DNA of 64,000 nucleotides, taken from assembly GCF_001836165.1 (NCBI RefSeq), contig NZ_KV827662.1, positions 1 through 64,000 on the forward strand. Direction: 5' to 3'. Made by a program: the position numbers and the translations under genes. Positions 24,980 through 32,803 of this stretch are shown here, piece by piece. Source of the stretch: Corynebacterium sp. HMSC036D02. Lineage in GTDB: Bacteria > Actinomycetota > Actinomycetes > Mycobacteriales > Mycobacteriaceae. The notes beneath the pieces were generated by a model. That model saw only the letters and a program-made list of their open reading frames with translations. It was not told where the DNA came from and searched no databases. Position 1 is the first letter of the stretch; every line of letters begins with the position of its first letter.

Positions 24980-25576
24980 ATGCGCCTGGTTCTGGCTTCC
25001 CAGTCCCCGTCCCGCCTGTCCATCCTGCGGGGTGCGGGCGTGGAACCCGTCATCGCCCCCGCCCACGTGGATGAGCGGGCCATCGAGGAGCGCCTAGCGG
25101 GTGCTGAGCCCGCCGAGATCGTCTGCGCCTTGGCTACTGCCAAGGCAGAGGCCATTGCTCCTGACTATCCCGAGGATGTCGTGGTGGGCGGGGATTCCAT
25201 GCTGCTTCTCGACGGCTCCCTCCAAGGCAAACCCCACACCCCCGAGGCCACCGTAGAGCGCTGGCACGCGCAGGCCGGTCGCGCCGCGGAGCTCATCACC
25301 GGCCACTGCGTACTGCGCGGCGACGAGCGCTTCGTGGAGGCCTCGCGCACGACGGTGCACTTCGCCCAGGCCTCGGACGCCGATATCGAGGCCTATGCCC
25401 GCACCGGCGAGCCGCTGGAATGCGCCGGCGCCTTTACCTTGGAGGCCCTCGGCGGCTGGTTCATCGACCGCATTGAGGGCGATCCTTCCTCCGTCATCGG
25501 CCTTTCGCTGCCGGTGCTGCGCCGCGCGCTGTACTCCTTTGGGCTCAACGTCTCCGACTTCTGGGCCCAGTCCTAG
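24980..25576 (+). CDS. maf: Maf-family nucleoside triphosphate pyrophosphatase
   Basis: Protein of 198 residues that hydrolyses non-canonical or modified nucleoside triphosphates to monophosphates. Seen: MRLVLASQSPSRLSILRGAGV at the N-terminus with the SxSxRR-like motif, VVVGGDSMLLLDG carrying the catalytic aspartate, and GGWFIDRIEGDPSSVIGLSLPVL near the C-terminus. A Maf gene follows accE in many corynebacteria and mycobacteria. Start overlaps nothing but lies 4 nt after accE. Confidence 0.92.
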   Translation: MRLVLASQSPSRLSILRGAGVEPVIAPAHVDERAIEERLAGAEPAEIVCALATAKAEAIAPDYPEDVVVGGDSMLLLDGSLQGKPHTPEATVERWHAQAGRAAELITGHCVLRGDERFVEASRTTVHFAQASDADIEAYARTGEPLECAGAFTLEALGGWFIDRIEGDPSSVIGLSLPVLRRALYSFGLNVSDFWAQS

Positions 25577-25620
25577 TTTCGGGCGAATCCATCCAGCTGC
25601 GGGCTAATTCTTCTATCTTT

Positions 25621-25644
25621 GGGCGAACCTTCCCAGGTTCGCCC
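25621..25644 (+). terminator. Hairpin downstream of maf
   Basis: Perfect 10-bp stem GGGCGAACCT, loop TCCC, AGGTTCGCCC. No T-run follows, so termination efficiency is uncertain. Similar GGGCGAA/GGGCTAA words occur just upstream at about 25579 and 25600. Confidence 0.5.
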
Positions 25645-25671
25645 CCTCTGGTGGCCGTAGCGCCACATGGC

Positions 25672-25677
25672 TAGAGT
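25672..25677 (+). promoter_or_regulatory. -10 box of the DUF3151 gene (leaderless layout)
   Basis: TAGAGT, 8 nt before ATG 25686. Confidence 0.45.
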
Positions 25678-25685
25678 GGGGCGGC

Positions 25686-26102
25686 ATGGAAATGAAAGAT
25701 ATGCTCGCTCCCCCGCCCATCAAGCTGCCGGCCGATCCGGGTGCTGACAGCACTTCCGATCTCACCGCCGGAATTGTCGCCCACCCGGATTCCCCGCTGC
25801 TGTGGGCACTGCTGGCGGAGCAGGAACTAGACAAGCACAAGGGCGCTGAGCCCACCGCTTTCATCACCGCCTACGCCTATGCGCGCACCGGCTACCACCG
25901 CAGCCTCGACCGCCTGCGCGGCAATGGGTGGAAGGGCTGGGGCCCGGTCCCCTTCTCCCATGAGCCCAACCAGGGCGTGCTGCGCGCGATTGCCGCACTG
26001 GGCCATGCTGCGAAGGCCATCGGTGAGGACGCGGAGTATGACCGCATCCGCCAAATGCTTTCCGACGCCGACCCCGAGTCCGTCGCCACGCTGCTGGACT
26101 AG
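25686..26102 (+). CDS. DUF3151 family protein
   Basis: Soluble protein of 138 residues, no signal or membrane segment. Landmarks: MEMKDMLAPPPIKLP at the start, HPDSPLLWALLAEQEL, ITAYAYARTGYHRSLDRLRGNGWKGWGPVPFSHEPNQGVLR, which is the strongly conserved core of DUF3151, and ALGHAAKAIGEDAEYDRIRQML. The family is restricted to actinobacteria and has no known function. Transcribed on its own. Confidence 0.9.
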   Translation: MEMKDMLAPPPIKLPADPGADSTSDLTAGIVAHPDSPLLWALLAEQELDKHKGAEPTAFITAYAYARTGYHRSLDRLRGNGWKGWGPVPFSHEPNQGVLRAIAALGHAAKAIGEDAEYDRIRQMLSDADPESVATLLD

Positions 26103-26328
26103 GCAGCCAGTAGCGCCGTTGCGCGCTGGCCCGCCTCCCCCCGGCCCACCACATGGTTCTGGCAACCTGGTTCTACTCAAAAGGTTTAGCTGGGGGCAGG
26201 TGAACCATCTAGGTGCCCAAAGAAGGGTTGTTTGGGGGCACATGAACCTTCTGACCCGAACCATATGACTGGAACCATCCGTGGCAGCTAGCGGACCTCT
26301 CAGACGGGCACGGCGCTTTAAATACAAA
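26103..26328. other. Intergenic stretch rich in GGTTC/GAACC words
   Basis: No coding potential seen. GGTTC occurs at about 26155 and 26170 and GAACC at about 26202, 26243, 26259 and 26271, in opposite orientation on either side of a GC-rich middle. Two imperfect direct copies, GGGGGCAGGTGAACC (26193-26207) and GGGGGCACATGAACC (26234-26248), stand 41 bp apart. Could fold into a large stem; nature unknown. Confidence 0.35.
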
Positions 26329-26364
26329 AATCCCGCGGACCTCGAATACTGAGGCCGCGGGATT
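26325..26364 (-). terminator. Terminator of the DUF4282 gene
   Basis: Stem AATCCCGCGG / CCGCGGGATT (26329-26338, 26355-26364) with inner CCTC/GAGG; on the minus strand it runs into TTTTTGTATTT. May work in both directions. Confidence 0.85.
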
Positions 26365-26404
26365 AGTCTGTCTAACTTAAAGCAGCGCAGGGATTGGTAT
26401 GCGA

Positions 26405-27568
26405 TTAAGCCTTGTCGCCGTCTGCCTTGGCAACAAGGTCACCGGTGTTCTGCGCGGTGCGGATGTTCGCCACGAAGAACTCCAGGATCAAACGGAACTG
26501 GATGACGTAGAAGAGGAACCCAATTCCACCAAAAATGACAGCGCCCAGGAACGTCAAGATTCCGATGAGAAAGCTGTCAGCGAAAGCAAAGAAGGAGAAG
26601 AGGATCATTCCCGCCCATGCTGCACCTGCCAGGATAACGAGCAGAATGTAGATGAAGGAGGAGAACTTCAGGGTGACGAAGTTGCTGAAGGAGAAGTCAA
26701 ACAGCGCCTTGAAGAAGCCCGTGCCCTTGGAAGAACCGCCATTCGGCGCTGCCTGCTGCGGGTACTGATTCTGCGGGGAGGCTGCAAAGGGCGAGTTTTG
26801 CTGACCAAAACCCTGCTGTTCCTGCGCCCCGAATCCCTGCTGTCCCTGGGAGCCGAAACCTTGCTGCTCCTGGGCACCGAAGCCCTGGTTCTGCTGCTGG
26901 TAGCTACCAAAACCGGACGTGGAGTTGGAGTGAGAAGCCTGGGCGCCGAAGCCATCACCAGACTGCTGCCCAAAACCCTGGCTCTGGTTGGATTCTGCCT
27001 GCGCAGTGCCGCCAAAGCCTTCGTTGCCAAAGCCGCTGTTGCCGTAACCGTGGTTGCCGTAGCCCTGATTCGAGTTCGCCGACTCAGCGGAGTGCTCGGC
27101 ACCAGCACTGCTATCGGTGTTGTAGGAAGCGTAGGAGGTACCAAAAGAGTCATGGTTAGCGCGGGTGTCATGGCTTTCAGACTTGCGGTCAGCTGACTCC
27201 GCGTTGGCAGAACCAGAGGCAGACTCAGACGCAGCAAAGCTGGAGCCAAGAGTGCTGTCCTTGGCCTCACCTTCAGACTCCGGCTGCGAATTCTGGGAAG
27301 ACGCGCTTCCGAACGAGGAGGTCTCAGCGGAGCTCTCGGAGTAGTCGCCGTAGCCTGCCTGACCACCCCAGCCAAAGCCAGAGTTCGATTCCTGGGCATT
27401 CCAGCCAGACTCCGAGCTATCGTTGTTGGACTGGGCGCTGCCGTAGCCACCAAAGCCGCCGAAATTGTCGTTCCCAGCGTTGTCGCCGTTGGAACCGTTA
27501 AAGTTGTTGTCGCCCACGTTGTTATCGCTGTTGTCGGCGTTCTCACCAAACTGGTTGGGGTTCGTCAT
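26405..27568 (-). CDS. DUF4282 membrane protein with a long prion-like N-terminal region
   Basis: Protein of 387 residues. About the first 285 residues are low-complexity, dominated by G, N, S, Q and F, with repeats of the form QGFGAQEQ / QGFGSQGQ near 215-265 and NSGFG, GYGN motifs earlier; almost no hydrophobic residues apart from evenly spaced Phe/Tyr. The C-terminal 100 residues form a DUF4282 membrane domain: GFFKALFDFSFSNFVTLKFSSFIYILLVILAGAAWAG then a second hairpin LIGILTFLGAVIFGGIGFLFYVI and ILEFFVANIRTAQNT. DUF4282 proteins are small and usually lack such an extension. Function unknown; the aromatic-spaced tail suggests self-association at the membrane. Confidence 0.85.
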   Translation of the reverse strand: MTNPNQFGENADNSDNNVGDNNFNGSNGDNAGNDNFGGFGGYGSAQSNNDSSESGWNAQESNSGFGWGGQAGYGDYSESSAETSSFGSASSQNSQPESEGEAKDSTLGSSFAASESASGSANAESADRKSESHDTRANHDSFGTSYASYNTDSSAGAEHSAESANSNQGYGNHGYGNSGFGNEGFGGTAQAESNQSQGFGQQSGDGFGAQASHSNSTSGFGSYQQQNQGFGAQEQQGFGSQGQQGFGAQEQQGFGQQNSPFAASPQNQYPQQAAPNGGSSKGTGFFKALFDFSFSNFVTLKFSSFIYILLVILAGAAWAGMILFSFFAFADSFLIGILTFLGAVIFGGIGFLFYVIQFRLILEFFVANIRTAQNTGDLVAKADGDKA

Positions 27569-27699
27569 TATTCCTTAGACCTTTCGGAGAATCATCGATT
27601 TTCGCAGTACGCTACAGCGCTACACTGGCGTAATTTTTTACCCCTTCGAACGTACCTGAGATCTCGCTCACCGGCAGCTCGGCGTGGGGAACTTGCCCC

Positions 27700-27739
27700 A
27701 GAAAAAAGAAAGTTTCCCCTGCCGTGGCAGGGGAAACTT
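27700..27739 (-). terminator. Strong terminator of the Cj0069-like gene
   Basis: AAGTTTCCCCTGCC / GGCAGGGGAAACTT (27710-27723, 27726-27739), on the minus strand followed by CTTTTTTC. Confidence 0.88.
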
Positions 27740-27765
27740 GTCAAGACTAGCGCGAAAATAATCGC

Positions 27766-28824
27766 TTATGCGTGCTTGGCCTCCACGCGCTTGATGGCCT
27801 CAGCGGCCACCTTCTCCTGGATGCCCATGTCCAGCTCAGAGGTGAAGCCCACGCAGGAGCAGTTGATCTCACCAAGGACGTAAGTATCTTCGCCGTTTTC
27901 ACCGTCAGCCAGCATGAAGTCCGCGGTCCAGATCAGCGGGATGTTGTCGCCACCGAGCTTCTCAGCGATGACCTGGCGGACCTCAGCGAACATGTCGACG
28001 AGCTCCTGCCACTCTTCCGGCTTCTGGTAGGTGTACTTGGCACCGGAGAACAGGGTTGCGGAGAAAGCGTCGCCGCCCTCGGCCGGCTTCTTGTGCACCA
28101 CGAAGACCGGATCCGGGCCCACGAGAAGAATACGAATCTCGCCCTCAACGATGCGCGGCATGAAGCGCATGTCCACGAGCATGCCGTTGTCACCCACGAT
28201 GTACTGATCGCAGAAGTCCATGAACTCGCCGAGCTCGCGCTCCTCAGTGTGGTTGTCCACAGCCTCGGTGCACTTAATCTTGGTGTCGAGCGGCAGTGCG
28301 GTACCCGGTTCGACAGACTCGGCCAGTTTTTCGTCGGCAAGGCGCACGCGCCAAATGCCGGAGCCGGTGGAGCCGCGGTTCTGCTTGAGCACACGCTCAC
28401 CGTAGGACAGGGAGGTCGGGAAGGTGTTGTGGAAAGACTCGACGTCGTAGTAGGCGGCGGTGTCAGCCGGAACCAGATCGGTGTCGTTGAGCTTGACTAG
28501 GGCATCCTTAGCGCCGTAGGCCATCATCTCGTACGGGGTGGACATGCCGACCAGGCCAGCGTCGGACAGCTTGGAGAGCAGGTCAAAGTAGCCCTTCTCA
28601 CCGCCCGGGATATTGCCCGGGTTCACGCGGGAGATGTAGGCATCGAAGTTCTCGGATACGTACTCAAAGAGCTTCTCAGACCACTCGGGACGGTAGAACA
28701 CGACCTCTGCGTGCCAGCCCGCATCCTTGATGCAGTCGACGATCGGCATGGTGTCCTTACGGTGTCCGTTGATCTGCTTGTCTGATCCGCCCTCAACCTC
28801 GAAGACGACGATTGCCTTGTGCAC
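27766..28824 (-). CDS. ATP-grasp-like protein of the Cj0069 type
   Basis: Cytoplasmic protein of 352 residues. Landmarks: KAIVVFEVEGGSDKQINGHRKDTMPI, YISRVNPGNIPGGEKGYFDLL, ERVLKQNRGSTGSGIWRV (nucleotide-binding loop of ATP-grasp type), VDMRFMPRIVEGEIRILLVG, and near the end YVLGEINCSCVGF, where the E-x-N of ATP-grasp metal binding stands. I recall this architecture under the name Cj0069 family; its substrate is unknown. It would couple ATP cleavage to ligation of a carboxylate. Monocistronic, with its own terminator. Confidence 0.7.
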   Translation of the reverse strand: MHKAIVVFEVEGGSDKQINGHRKDTMPIVDCIKDAGWHAEVVFYRPEWSEKLFEYVSENFDAYISRVNPGNIPGGEKGYFDLLSKLSDAGLVGMSTPYEMMAYGAKDALVKLNDTDLVPADTAAYYDVESFHNTFPTSLSYGERVLKQNRGSTGSGIWRVRLADEKLAESVEPGTALPLDTKIKCTEAVDNHTEERELGEFMDFCDQYIVGDNGMLVDMRFMPRIVEGEIRILLVGPDPVFVVHKKPAEGGDAFSATLFSGAKYTYQKPEEWQELVDMFAEVRQVIAEKLGGDNIPLIWTADFMLADGENGEDTYVLGEINCSCVGFTSELDMGIQEKVAAEAIKRVEAKHA

Positions 28825-29113
28825 AGTAATTCCCTTTCGCTAGGGGGTTAATGAGTGTCACTTCTTAAAATAACCCAGGTTCGGCCCACGCGCTCACCTG
28901 AAGAATCGACACTAAAAAGCGGTAAAAGACAAGCTTAACGCAGTTTTTAGCCGCTGACCTGCACGCTTGTTATAACCAGTGCATGTCACACGCGGCTCCA
29001 CGTCGCAGAAATGTATCCAACACCACAAAAGGCTCTCCCCCGTGACCACTAGTCGACCAAGCACGCTAAGGTTGAAGCGAACGTTCCCCCTTAACGAGAA
29101 AGGCAGGTGGACC

Positions 29114-29974
29114 GTGGCCGAACTCGACCCGAATCCCCCTTTCCAGGAATACGCGCACCCCGAGCGTCTTGTGTCCGCACCGTGGCTATCCGCGCGACTG
29201 GGCATTAACGGCCTCCACGTCATCGAGGTCGATGAGGACTCGCTCCTCTACGATATCGGCCACATCCCCACCGCCATCCGCATCAACGTCCAGACGGAAC
29301 TGCTCGATAGCACAACGAGGGACATCATCAGTGCGGAAGACTTCACAGCCCTCCTTCGCTCCAAGGGCATCGAGCGCGAGGACACCGTGGTCCTCTACGG
29401 CGATAAATCCAACTGGTGGGCCGCATTCGCCCTGTGGATCTTTGAGCTGTACGGCCACGAAGACGTGCGGCTTCTCGACGGTGGCAGGGACGCCTGGATG
29501 TCCGAAGAGCGCGATACTTCCTTCATGGTCCCCGAACCATCTACCTCCTCCTACCCCGAGGTCTCTCGCGAGGAATCTTCACGCATCTTCGTCGACGAGC
29601 TGCGCGAATCCACCGCCACGGTGGTCGACACCCGCAGCCCAGACGAGTTCTGCGGCGAAGCCGCCCTCAAGAACGGCACCGGCGAGTCCGCCTACGGCAC
29701 CACGTTGACCCACGGCCACATCCCCGGGGCCATCAACTTGGAATGGGATCGCGCGGTCTACCCCAACGGCTGCTTCCGCGCGCTGAGCGAACTGAAGGTC
29801 AACTACGGCGAGCTGGAGCCGGACACGGAAACCGTCCTCTATTCCCACGTCGGCGCCCAGGCAGCACACACCTGGTTCGTCCTTAAGTACCTGCTCGGTT
29901 TTAAGGCGCCGCGCGTCTACGATGGCTCGTGGGCAGAATGGGGCAACATGGTTCGTATGCCCGTTGAGCGCTAG
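29114..29974 (+). CDS. Tandem-rhodanese sulfurtransferase homologue lacking the catalytic cysteine
   Basis: Protein of 286 residues with two rhodanese domains, close to the actinobacterial SseA/ThtR type: VSAPWLSARLG, VIEVDEDSLLYDIGHIPTAIRI, LYGDKSNWWAAFALWIFELYGHEDVRLLDGGRDAW, VVDTRSPDEF, HGHIPGAINLEW, and HTWFVLKYLLGF ... YDGSWAEWGNMVRMPVE. In thiosulfate sulfurtransferases the loop before HTWFVL reads YCRIGERSS; here it is YSHVGAQAA, so the persulfide-forming Cys is Ser244 (codon 29843-29845). GTG 29114 is used; the longer frame to 28979 has no support. Neighbour of accBC as in C. glutamicum thtR. Likely inactive as a sulfurtransferase. Confidence 0.87.
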   Translation: MAELDPNPPFQEYAHPERLVSAPWLSARLGINGLHVIEVDEDSLLYDIGHIPTAIRINVQTELLDSTTRDIISAEDFTALLRSKGIEREDTVVLYGDKSNWWAAFALWIFELYGHEDVRLLDGGRDAWMSEERDTSFMVPEPSTSSYPEVSREESSRIFVDELRESTATVVDTRSPDEFCGEAALKNGTGESAYGTTLTHGHIPGAINLEWDRAVYPNGCFRALSELKVNYGELEPDTETVLYSHVGAQAAHTWFVLKYLLGFKAPRVYDGSWAEWGNMVRMPVER

Positions 29975-29984
29975 CAACACGCCG

Positions 29985-30024
29985 AAATAAGCCCGCATCC
30001 ACGCTGGTGCGGGTTTATTTTTTG
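29985..30024 (+). terminator. Terminator after the rhodanese homologue
   Basis: AAATAAGCCCGCA / TGCGGGTTTATTT (29985-29997, 30008-30020), one G-U pair, followed by TTTTG. Confidence 0.88.
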
Positions 30025-30115
30025 ACACGAAACCAAGATATGACGGTATCCTCATGTTTTGGTGTGCAAGAATAGTACGCAGTCCTATCAGAAAAAATGG
30101 AGGAGGGTTCCTGCC

Positions 30116-31888
30116 GTGGCAGTTGAAACCAAGAACATCACCAAGGTCCTCGTGGCCAACCGCGGTGAGATTGCGGTCCGCGTCATCCGCGCGGCTCGCG
30201 ACGCTGGCATCGCATCCGTAGCGGTCTATGCCGAGCCCGATGCTGACGCCCCATTCGTCACGCTTGCCGACGAAGCCTTCGCACTCGGCGGTCAAACTTC
30301 GGCGGAGTCATACCTCGACTTCAGCAAGATTCTCGACGCCGCCTCCAAGTCCGGCGCCGACGCCATCCACCCCGGCTATGGCTTCCTCTCCGAGAACGCC
30401 GACTTCGCCCAAGCCGTCATCGACGCCGACCTGACCTGGATTGGCCCCTCCCCGCAGTCCATCGCAGACTTGGGTGACAAGGTCACCGCCCGCCACATTG
30501 CCGAGCGTGCCGACGCCCCTATGGCACCCGGTACCAAGGACCCCGTCGCCAGCGCCGAGGAGGTCGAGGCCTTCGCCGACGAGCACGGCCTGCCCGTTGC
30601 CATCAAGGCTGCCTTCGGTGGCGGTGGCCGCGGCATGAAGGTGGCCCACACCCGCGAGGAGATCAAGGATCTCTACGAGTCCGCCACGCGCGAGGCCGTC
30701 ACTGCCTTCGGCCGCGGCGAGTGCTTCGTCGAGCGCTATCTGGATAAGGCCCGCCACGTCGAAGCCCAGGTTCTGGCTGACCAGCACGGCAATGTCGTCG
30801 TCATGGGCACCCGCGACTGCTCCCTACAGCGCCGCTTCCAGAAGCTCGCCGAAGAGGCCCCTGCCCCCTTCCTCACCGATGAGCAGCGCGCCTCCATCCA
30901 CGAGTCAGCCAAGCGTATCTGCCGCGAGGCTGGCTACTACGGCGCCGGTACGGTGGAGTACCTCGTAGGTGCGGATGGACTCATTTCCTTCCTTGAGGTC
31001 AACACACGCCTCCAGGTGGAGCACCCCGTTACCGAGGAAACCACCGGCTATGACCTCGTTCGCGAGCAGTTCCGCATCGCCGAGGGTCGCGAGCTTTCCA
31101 TCTCCGAGGACCCAACTCCGCACGGCCACGCCATCGAATTCCGCATCAACGGCGAGGACGCCGCCGCGGGCTTCATGCCGGCTCCTGGAACCATCGTCTC
31201 CTACTCCGAGCCTTCCGGCCCGGGCGTGCGTATGGATTCCGGTGTGCGCGAGGGTTCCGTCATCGGTGGACAGTTCGATTCCATGCTGGCCAAGCTCATC
31301 GTCTGGGGCCCAGACCGCGAGGCCGCCATCGCGCGCGCACGCCGCGCGCTGTCCGAGTACCGCATCGAAGGCCTGCCCACGGTTATCCCCTTCCACCAGG
31401 CAATCCTCACCGATCCTGCCTTCACCGCCGAGGACGGCAACTTCACGGTCTACACCAAGTGGATCGAGGAAGAGTGGGTCAACGAGCTGCCCGAGTACAC
31501 CGACACCGCCGAAGCACCCGAGAACGAGGAGCAGGAAGCTTCCCAGAAGTTCGTCGTCGAGGTTGGCGGCCGCCGCATCGAGGTGGCACTGCCGGGCAAC
31601 TTGCTCTTGGGTGGCGGCACCAAGCGCAAGAAGTCGAAGAAGCGCCGCGGTAAAGGCGCAGCAGCCAACGTGTCCGGTGACGCCGTGACCGCGCCGATGC
31701 AGGGCAGCGTCATCAAGGTCGCCGTCGAAGAAGGCCAGGAAGTCGAAGAGGGCGAGGTCGTCGTCGTCCTCGAGGCCATGAAAATGGAAAACCCCGTCAA
31801 GGCCCACAAATCCGGCACCGTGACCGATCTCAAGGTGTCCACCGGCACGCAGATCAACAAGGGCGAGCCGATTCTGGAGATCAAGTAG
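30116..31888 (+). CDS. accBC: Acyl-CoA carboxylase alpha subunit: biotin carboxylase plus biotin carrier
   Basis: Protein of 590 residues, the usual corynebacterial length. Biotin carboxylase domain: [20 protein letters not shown] at the start, [16 protein letters not shown], the ATP-grasp loop [11 protein letters not shown], the [18 protein letters not shown] segment, [14 protein letters not shown]. Then a Lys/Arg linker ([12 protein letters not shown]) and the BCCP domain with EAMKMEN, biotinylated at K556. GTG 30116 is preceded by GGAGGAGGG; the longer frame upstream is rejected. Supplies carboxybiotin to AccD1 and AccD2. Its last 12 bp are duplicated 893 bp downstream, beyond the Abi gene. 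Confidence 0.96.
   Translation: MAVETKNITKVLVANRGEIAVRVIRAARDAGIASVAVYAEPDADAPFVTLADEAFALGGQTSAESYLDFSKILDAASKSGADAIHPGYGFLSENADFAQAVIDADLTWIGPSPQSIADLGDKVTARHIAERADAPMAPGTKDPVASAEEVEAFADEHGLPVAIKAAFGGGGRGMKVAHTREEIKDLYESATREAVTAFGRGECFVERYLDKARHVEAQVLADQHGNVVVMGTRDCSLQRRFQKLAEEAPAPFLTDEQRASIHESAKRICREAGYYGAGTVEYLVGADGLISFLEVNTRLQVEHPVTEETTGYDLVREQFRIAEGRELSISEDPTPHGHAIEFRINGEDAAAGFMPAPGTIVSYSEPSGPGVRMDSGVREGSVIGGQFDSMLAKLIVWGPDREAAIARARRALSEYRIEGLPTVIPFHQAILTDPAFTAEDGNFTVYTKWIEEEWVNELPEYTDTAEAPENEEQEASQKFVVEVGGRRIEVALPGNLLLGGGTKRKKSKKRRGKGAAANVSGDAVTAPMQGSVIKVAVEEGQEVEEGEVVVVLEAMKMENPVKAHKSGTVTDLKVSTGTQINKGEPILEIK
31877..31888 (+). repeat. 12-bp direct repeat, copy 1 (end of accBC)
   Basis: GAGATCAAGTAG, the last four codons of accBC including the stop. 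An identical copy lies at 32781-32792. The interval between holds the structured RNA and Abi gene and nothing else. Confidence 0.8.
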
Positions 31889-31905
31889 TTCGCTAGCGCT
31901 TCTTT

Positions 31906-32033
31906 GTCAGCAGAGAGCAGTACAAAACTGCTAAAACCTTGCCTCGATTAGCACAGTTAAGTACTCTCTGACGTGATACCCCGGTGGAGCTCTGCTCTGG
32001 GTCACTGACCCGCTGAGTACTACTTACCGGGGT
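31906..32033 (+). ncRNA. Candidate structured RNA upstream of the Abi/HEPN gene
   Basis: Two folded domains can be drawn by hand. Domain 1: outer helix GTC/AGAGA/GTAC (31906-31923, with small bulges) against GTACTCTCTGAC (31961-31972), closing an inner helix AACTGCTAA (31926-31934) with TTAG-CA-CAGTT (31948-31958) and a 13-nt loop. Domain 2: outer ACCCCGGT (31978-31985) with ACCGGGGT (32026-32033), enclosing hairpins GAGC-TCT-GCTC (31987-31997) and GGGTC-ACT-GACCC (31999-32011). Nothing here codes. Conserved structured RNAs have been reported beside abiF-type genes; whether this is one of them needs a covariance search. Confidence 0.5.
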
Positions 32034-32063
32034 GCTGATTTGTCGCTCCGGGGGGATGCAGCA

Positions 32064-32771
32064 GTGGCGCATCAGGATAGCCAGTGGATTACGCAATGGC
32101 TCTCAACACCGCGTTGGGAGCCATTCCTTCGTGCTGCCCATCAAGACGGCAAAGCTGCATTAGCACTGTATGAATGGAACATCAGCGTCGCGATGGCATT
32201 TCTCCACGACGCCTCACATGCCGAAGTACTACTCAGAAACTCTTATAACACTGTTCTGGAGCGGTGGTGGCTGGGCGACCAGCATTGGCTGATAGATCCT
32301 CAGTCACCAGTGAATGCACCTCTCCACCGAATGCGCGACGGAGTACAAATAGATTCGAATGATAAGAATCGACAATCAATAGCCGAAGCTCTGCGGCGCA
32401 ATCATACGAAACATGTCAGTCCTGGAGCTTTAGTCGCCGAGCTCCCCTTTGGATTCTGGCGCCACTTAACAGACGCAGCTCATGAGCAATTGTTGTGGAT
32501 TCCTGCACTGCACAAAGCATTTGCGCCGCACACACGCCGCAAGGAAGTCGAACAACACCTAGCACGAATCAATCGTGTCAGAAACCGTGCGGCCCACAAT
32601 GAGCCATTCATAAGCTCACGACGTCGTAGGGAGGCCCTTCACGCCTTCCGCTCGATCTTGAAAGTCGAGGAGTTACTGAACCCGCGAGTTACACGCCATA
32701 CCACCGACACGAGTACTCTTCTCTGGACCATAGAGAATCCACCCACGCCCCTCGAGTCACTCAGTGAGTAG
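32064..32771 (+). CDS. Abi_2-type (AbiD/AbiF) abortive infection protein with HEPN motif
   Basis: Protein of 235 residues. Abi_2 landmarks: ALALYEWNISVAMAFL, EVLLRNSYNTVLERWWL, ELPFGFWRHLTDAAHEQLLW, and RINRVRNRAAHNEPF, in which R173-N174-xxx-H178 is the R(N)xxxH catalytic motif of HEPN RNases. Proteins of this type stop phage growth, presumably by cleaving RNA. GTG 32064 is preferred because GGGGGG lies 8 nt upstream; TTG 32040 would add eight residues. Base composition and codon use look visibly less GC-rich than in accBC or pyc. It stands between accBC and a GNAT gene where gene order suggests nothing else belongs, bounded by a 12-bp direct repeat. Confidence 0.85.
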   Translation: MAHQDSQWITQWLSTPRWEPFLRAAHQDGKAALALYEWNISVAMAFLHDASHAEVLLRNSYNTVLERWWLGDQHWLIDPQSPVNAPLHRMRDGVQIDSNDKNRQSIAEALRRNHTKHVSPGALVAELPFGFWRHLTDAAHEQLLWIPALHKAFAPHTRRKEVEQHLARINRVRNRAAHNEPFISSRRRREALHAFRSILKVEELLNPRVTRHTTDTSTLLWTIENPPTPLESLSE

Positions 32772-32780
32772 CTAAATTCA

Positions 32781-32792
32781 GAGATCAAGTAG
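32781..32792 (+). repeat. 12-bp direct repeat, copy 2 (upstream of the GNAT gene)
   Basis: GAGATCAAGTAG, identical to 31877-31888. Its last three bases begin the TAGCCT -10 box of the GNAT gene. Confidence 0.8.
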
Positions 32793-32795
32793 CCT
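32790..32795 (+). promoter_or_regulatory. -10 box of the GNAT gene, overlapping the direct repeat
   Basis: TAGCCT, 8 nt before ATG 32804; CGAAAGG in the gap could also serve as a weak ribosome site. Confidence 0.45.
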
Positions 32796-32803
32796 CGAAA
32801 GGC

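Noticed and set aside
23425..25155. A 576-codon antisense frame over accD2, accE and maf
   Set aside because: Gly/Ala/Arg-rich translation typical of antisense to high-GC genes; the sense genes are clear.
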